From VAXT01 sp035318925 (GTDB lineage: Bacteria; Actinomycetota; Thermoleophilia; Gaiellales; Gaiellaceae): a stretch of DNA of 64,000 bases. Within the stretch, counting starts at the first letter, position 1. Each line of letters opens with the position of its first letter. Both the position numbers and the translations under genes were made by a program. Below are positions 59,766 to 64,000 of this stretch, piece by piece. The stretch is from assembly GCA_035318925.1 (NCBI GenBank), contig DATHDS010000014.1, forward strand, positions 1-64,000. The letters are read 5' to 3'. A model generated the notes under the pieces. The model saw only the letters and a list, made by a program, of their open reading frames with translations, was not told the origin of the DNA and ran no database searches.

Positions 59766-60791
59766 GTGGTTTCATCGCCCTCGAGGACGGCGCGGTCTTT
59801 CGGGGCCAGTCCGTCGGGGCGGAGGGCTACGCGTTCGGCGAGGCCGTCTTCACGACGGCGATGACCGGCTACCAGGAGGTCGTCACCGACCCGAGCTACG
59901 CGGACCAGATCGTCTGCTTCACCGCTGCAATGGTCGGGAACTACGGCGTCGCCCCGAAGCACTCGGAGTCGCGGCACGCGCACGCCCGCGCGGTCGTCAT
60001 GCGCGAGGCCCGTGGGCCCGCCTGGACGGACTGGCTGCACGACCGCGGGGTCGTGGCGCTGAGCGGGATCGACACGCGCTCGCTCGTCCTCCACCTGCGC
60101 GAGGCGGGCAGCATGCGCGCGATCGCGATGGCCGGCGAGGCCTCGCTCGAGGAGGCCCTGACGAGCGTGGGGGCCCAGCCCGAGATGGCCGGGCGGGCGC
60201 TCGCGGCGAAAGTCTCCACGCGGGAGCAGTACGTGTTCTCGGACGTGGGCCGAGCGCGGATCGCGGTCGTCGACTACGGCTGCAAGCGCTCGATCCTGAA
60301 CCGGCTTGCCTGGTCGGGAGCGGCGGTCACGGTCTTCCCGCACGATGCGGAGCCCGACGAGCTCGCGGCCTACGACGGCGTGCTGCTCTCCAACGGCCCC
60401 GGCGATCCGGAGCCGCTCAAGGACGAGATTGCAACAGTCTGTTGCTTGATCGGACGTGTCCCGATCCTCGGGATCTGCCTCGGACACCAACTGCTCGCGC
60501 TTGCGACGGGACACGAGACGTTCAAGCTCCCGTTTGGGCACCGCGGCGCCAACCATCCGGTCGTCGACCGGGCGACGGGCCGGGTGCTCGTCACCTCGCA
60601 GAACCACGGCTTCGCCGTCGCTCCGAGCGAGGCTCGCGAGGCGACGCACGTCTCGCTCTACGACGAGACCGTCGAGGGGCTCCAGTACCCTGAGCTGCGC
60701 GCGCGCTCCGTCCAGTTCCACCCCGAGGCCGGCCCCGGCCCGCACGATGCCTGGGGCCTGATCGACGGCTGGATCGAGGAGGTGAGCAGGC

Positions 60792-60808
<17 letters not shown>
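59762..60808 (+). CDS. carA: carbamoyl-phosphate synthase small subunit
   Basis: A 348-residue glutaminase subunit supplying ammonia to CarB. The class I amidotransferase triad is Cys in ILGICLGHQ, His in VQFHPEA and the following Glu; LLSNGPGDPEPL and FKLPFGHRGANHPV are typical. The length is slightly below the usual 360-380. GTG at 59762 overlaps the pyrC stop. A GCAACAGWCTGTTGC palindrome is inside the gene at 60431-60445 and encodes ATVCC, an unusual sequence before the GRVPILG strand. Confidence 0.94.
60431..60445. repeat. GCAACAGWCTGTTGC palindrome, copy in carA
   Basis: The 15-base core GCAACAG-T-CTGTTGC occurs in frame within carA. Pairing does not extend beyond the core, unlike the other three copies. 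Confidence 0.8.
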
Positions 60809-63861
<3,053 letters not shown>

Positions 63862-63884
<23 letters not shown>

Positions 63885-64000
63885 CGTCGTCGCCAACGAG
63901 GCCGTCGGGCCCTATGCGCTGCTTCGCTTGAAGCGCGGGGGGCTCGACCCGGGCAGGCCAGGACAGTTCTTCATGCTCGAGGCGCCCGGCCGGGTACTGC
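63862..64000 (+). CDS. pyrK: dihydroorotate dehydrogenase electron transfer subunit PyrK (5' part)
   Basis: The first 46 codons of a gene cut by the window end. The frame from GTG at 63862 encodes NVVANEAVGPYALLRLKRGG and PGQFFMLEAPGR, which match the start of PyrK-type flavoproteins that pass electrons from dihydroorotate dehydrogenase to NAD. It overlaps carB by 23 bases and continues the pyr operon. The full length is unknown. Confidence 0.82.

Overview
The window is about 64 kb of GC-rich (roughly 65-70%) bacterial DNA. It begins in the 3' end of a 23S rRNA gene followed by 5S rRNA, and runs to the start of pyrK. I read it as an actinobacterium, most likely of the Thermoleophilia (Gaiella/Solirubrobacter-like) branch. 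The reasons are whiA next to gap-pgk-tpiA-gpmI, dgt next to dnaG, an actinobacterial-type coproheme decarboxylase, GlpX fructose bisphosphatase with a class I aldolase, secreted RTX/BNR proteins, many GTG/TTG starts, and many genes that seem to be transcribed as leaderless mRNA. The placement is inference; no phylogenetic test was possible.

Layout. 1-660: end of an rrn operon. 0.7-9.9 kb: acetyltransferase, HtpX-like protease, histidine phosphatase, SDR, dgt-dnaG, tRNA-Asn with a broken second copy, and small secreted or membrane proteins. 9.9-12.3 kb: a secreted subtilase. 12.3-12.6 kb: a broken and an intact tRNA-Leu. 12.8-17.4 kb: peroxiredoxin, membrane proteins, coproheme decarboxylase, TIM-barrel hydrolase. 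17.4-24.9 kb: uvrC, a flippase/RTX-BNR/P5C-dehydrogenase operon with GTGA couplings, ogt-whiA. 25-30.5 kb: lower glycolysis (gap, pgk, tpiA, gpmI) and an ECF sigma factor. 30.5-38.5 kb: phosphoesterase, Ste24-like protease, RCK channel, argS, glpX, class I aldolase, tRNA-Gly. 38.5-46.9 kb: HIT protein, two CorA transporters, secreted BNR protein, Erm-like methyltransferase, tRNA-Arg, secreted proteins. 46.9-54.8 kb: a DgcA/DgcN-like pair, a second TIM-barrel protein, an SOS-controlled LysM protein, HD-GYP, RNase Z, methyltransferase. 54.8-64 kb: S9 peptidase and the pyrimidine operon pyrR-pyrB-pyrC-carA-carB-pyrK with a PyrR-type leader.

How it works together. Gap, Pgk, TpiA and GpmI cover lower glycolysis; GlpX and the aldolase complete the gluconeogenic side. 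The pyr operon is a tightly overlapping unit for UMP synthesis. Promoters are compact: a TAnnnT -10 box usually lies 6-8 bases before the start codon, and several divergent genes are only 17-23 bp apart and share overlapping -10 boxes. No prophage, insertion sequence or CRISPR array was seen.

The observations I rate highest are a LysM protein gene under two LexA boxes (YneA/ChiZ-like), a 15-bp palindrome GCAACAGWCTGTTGC found four times (twice inside genes), symmetric divergent leaderless promoters, a 167-bp inverted-repeat element lying flush with two convergent stop codons, a tRNA-Asn copy with a folded insertion in its anticodon loop, and an ArgS without a recognisable HIGH motif.
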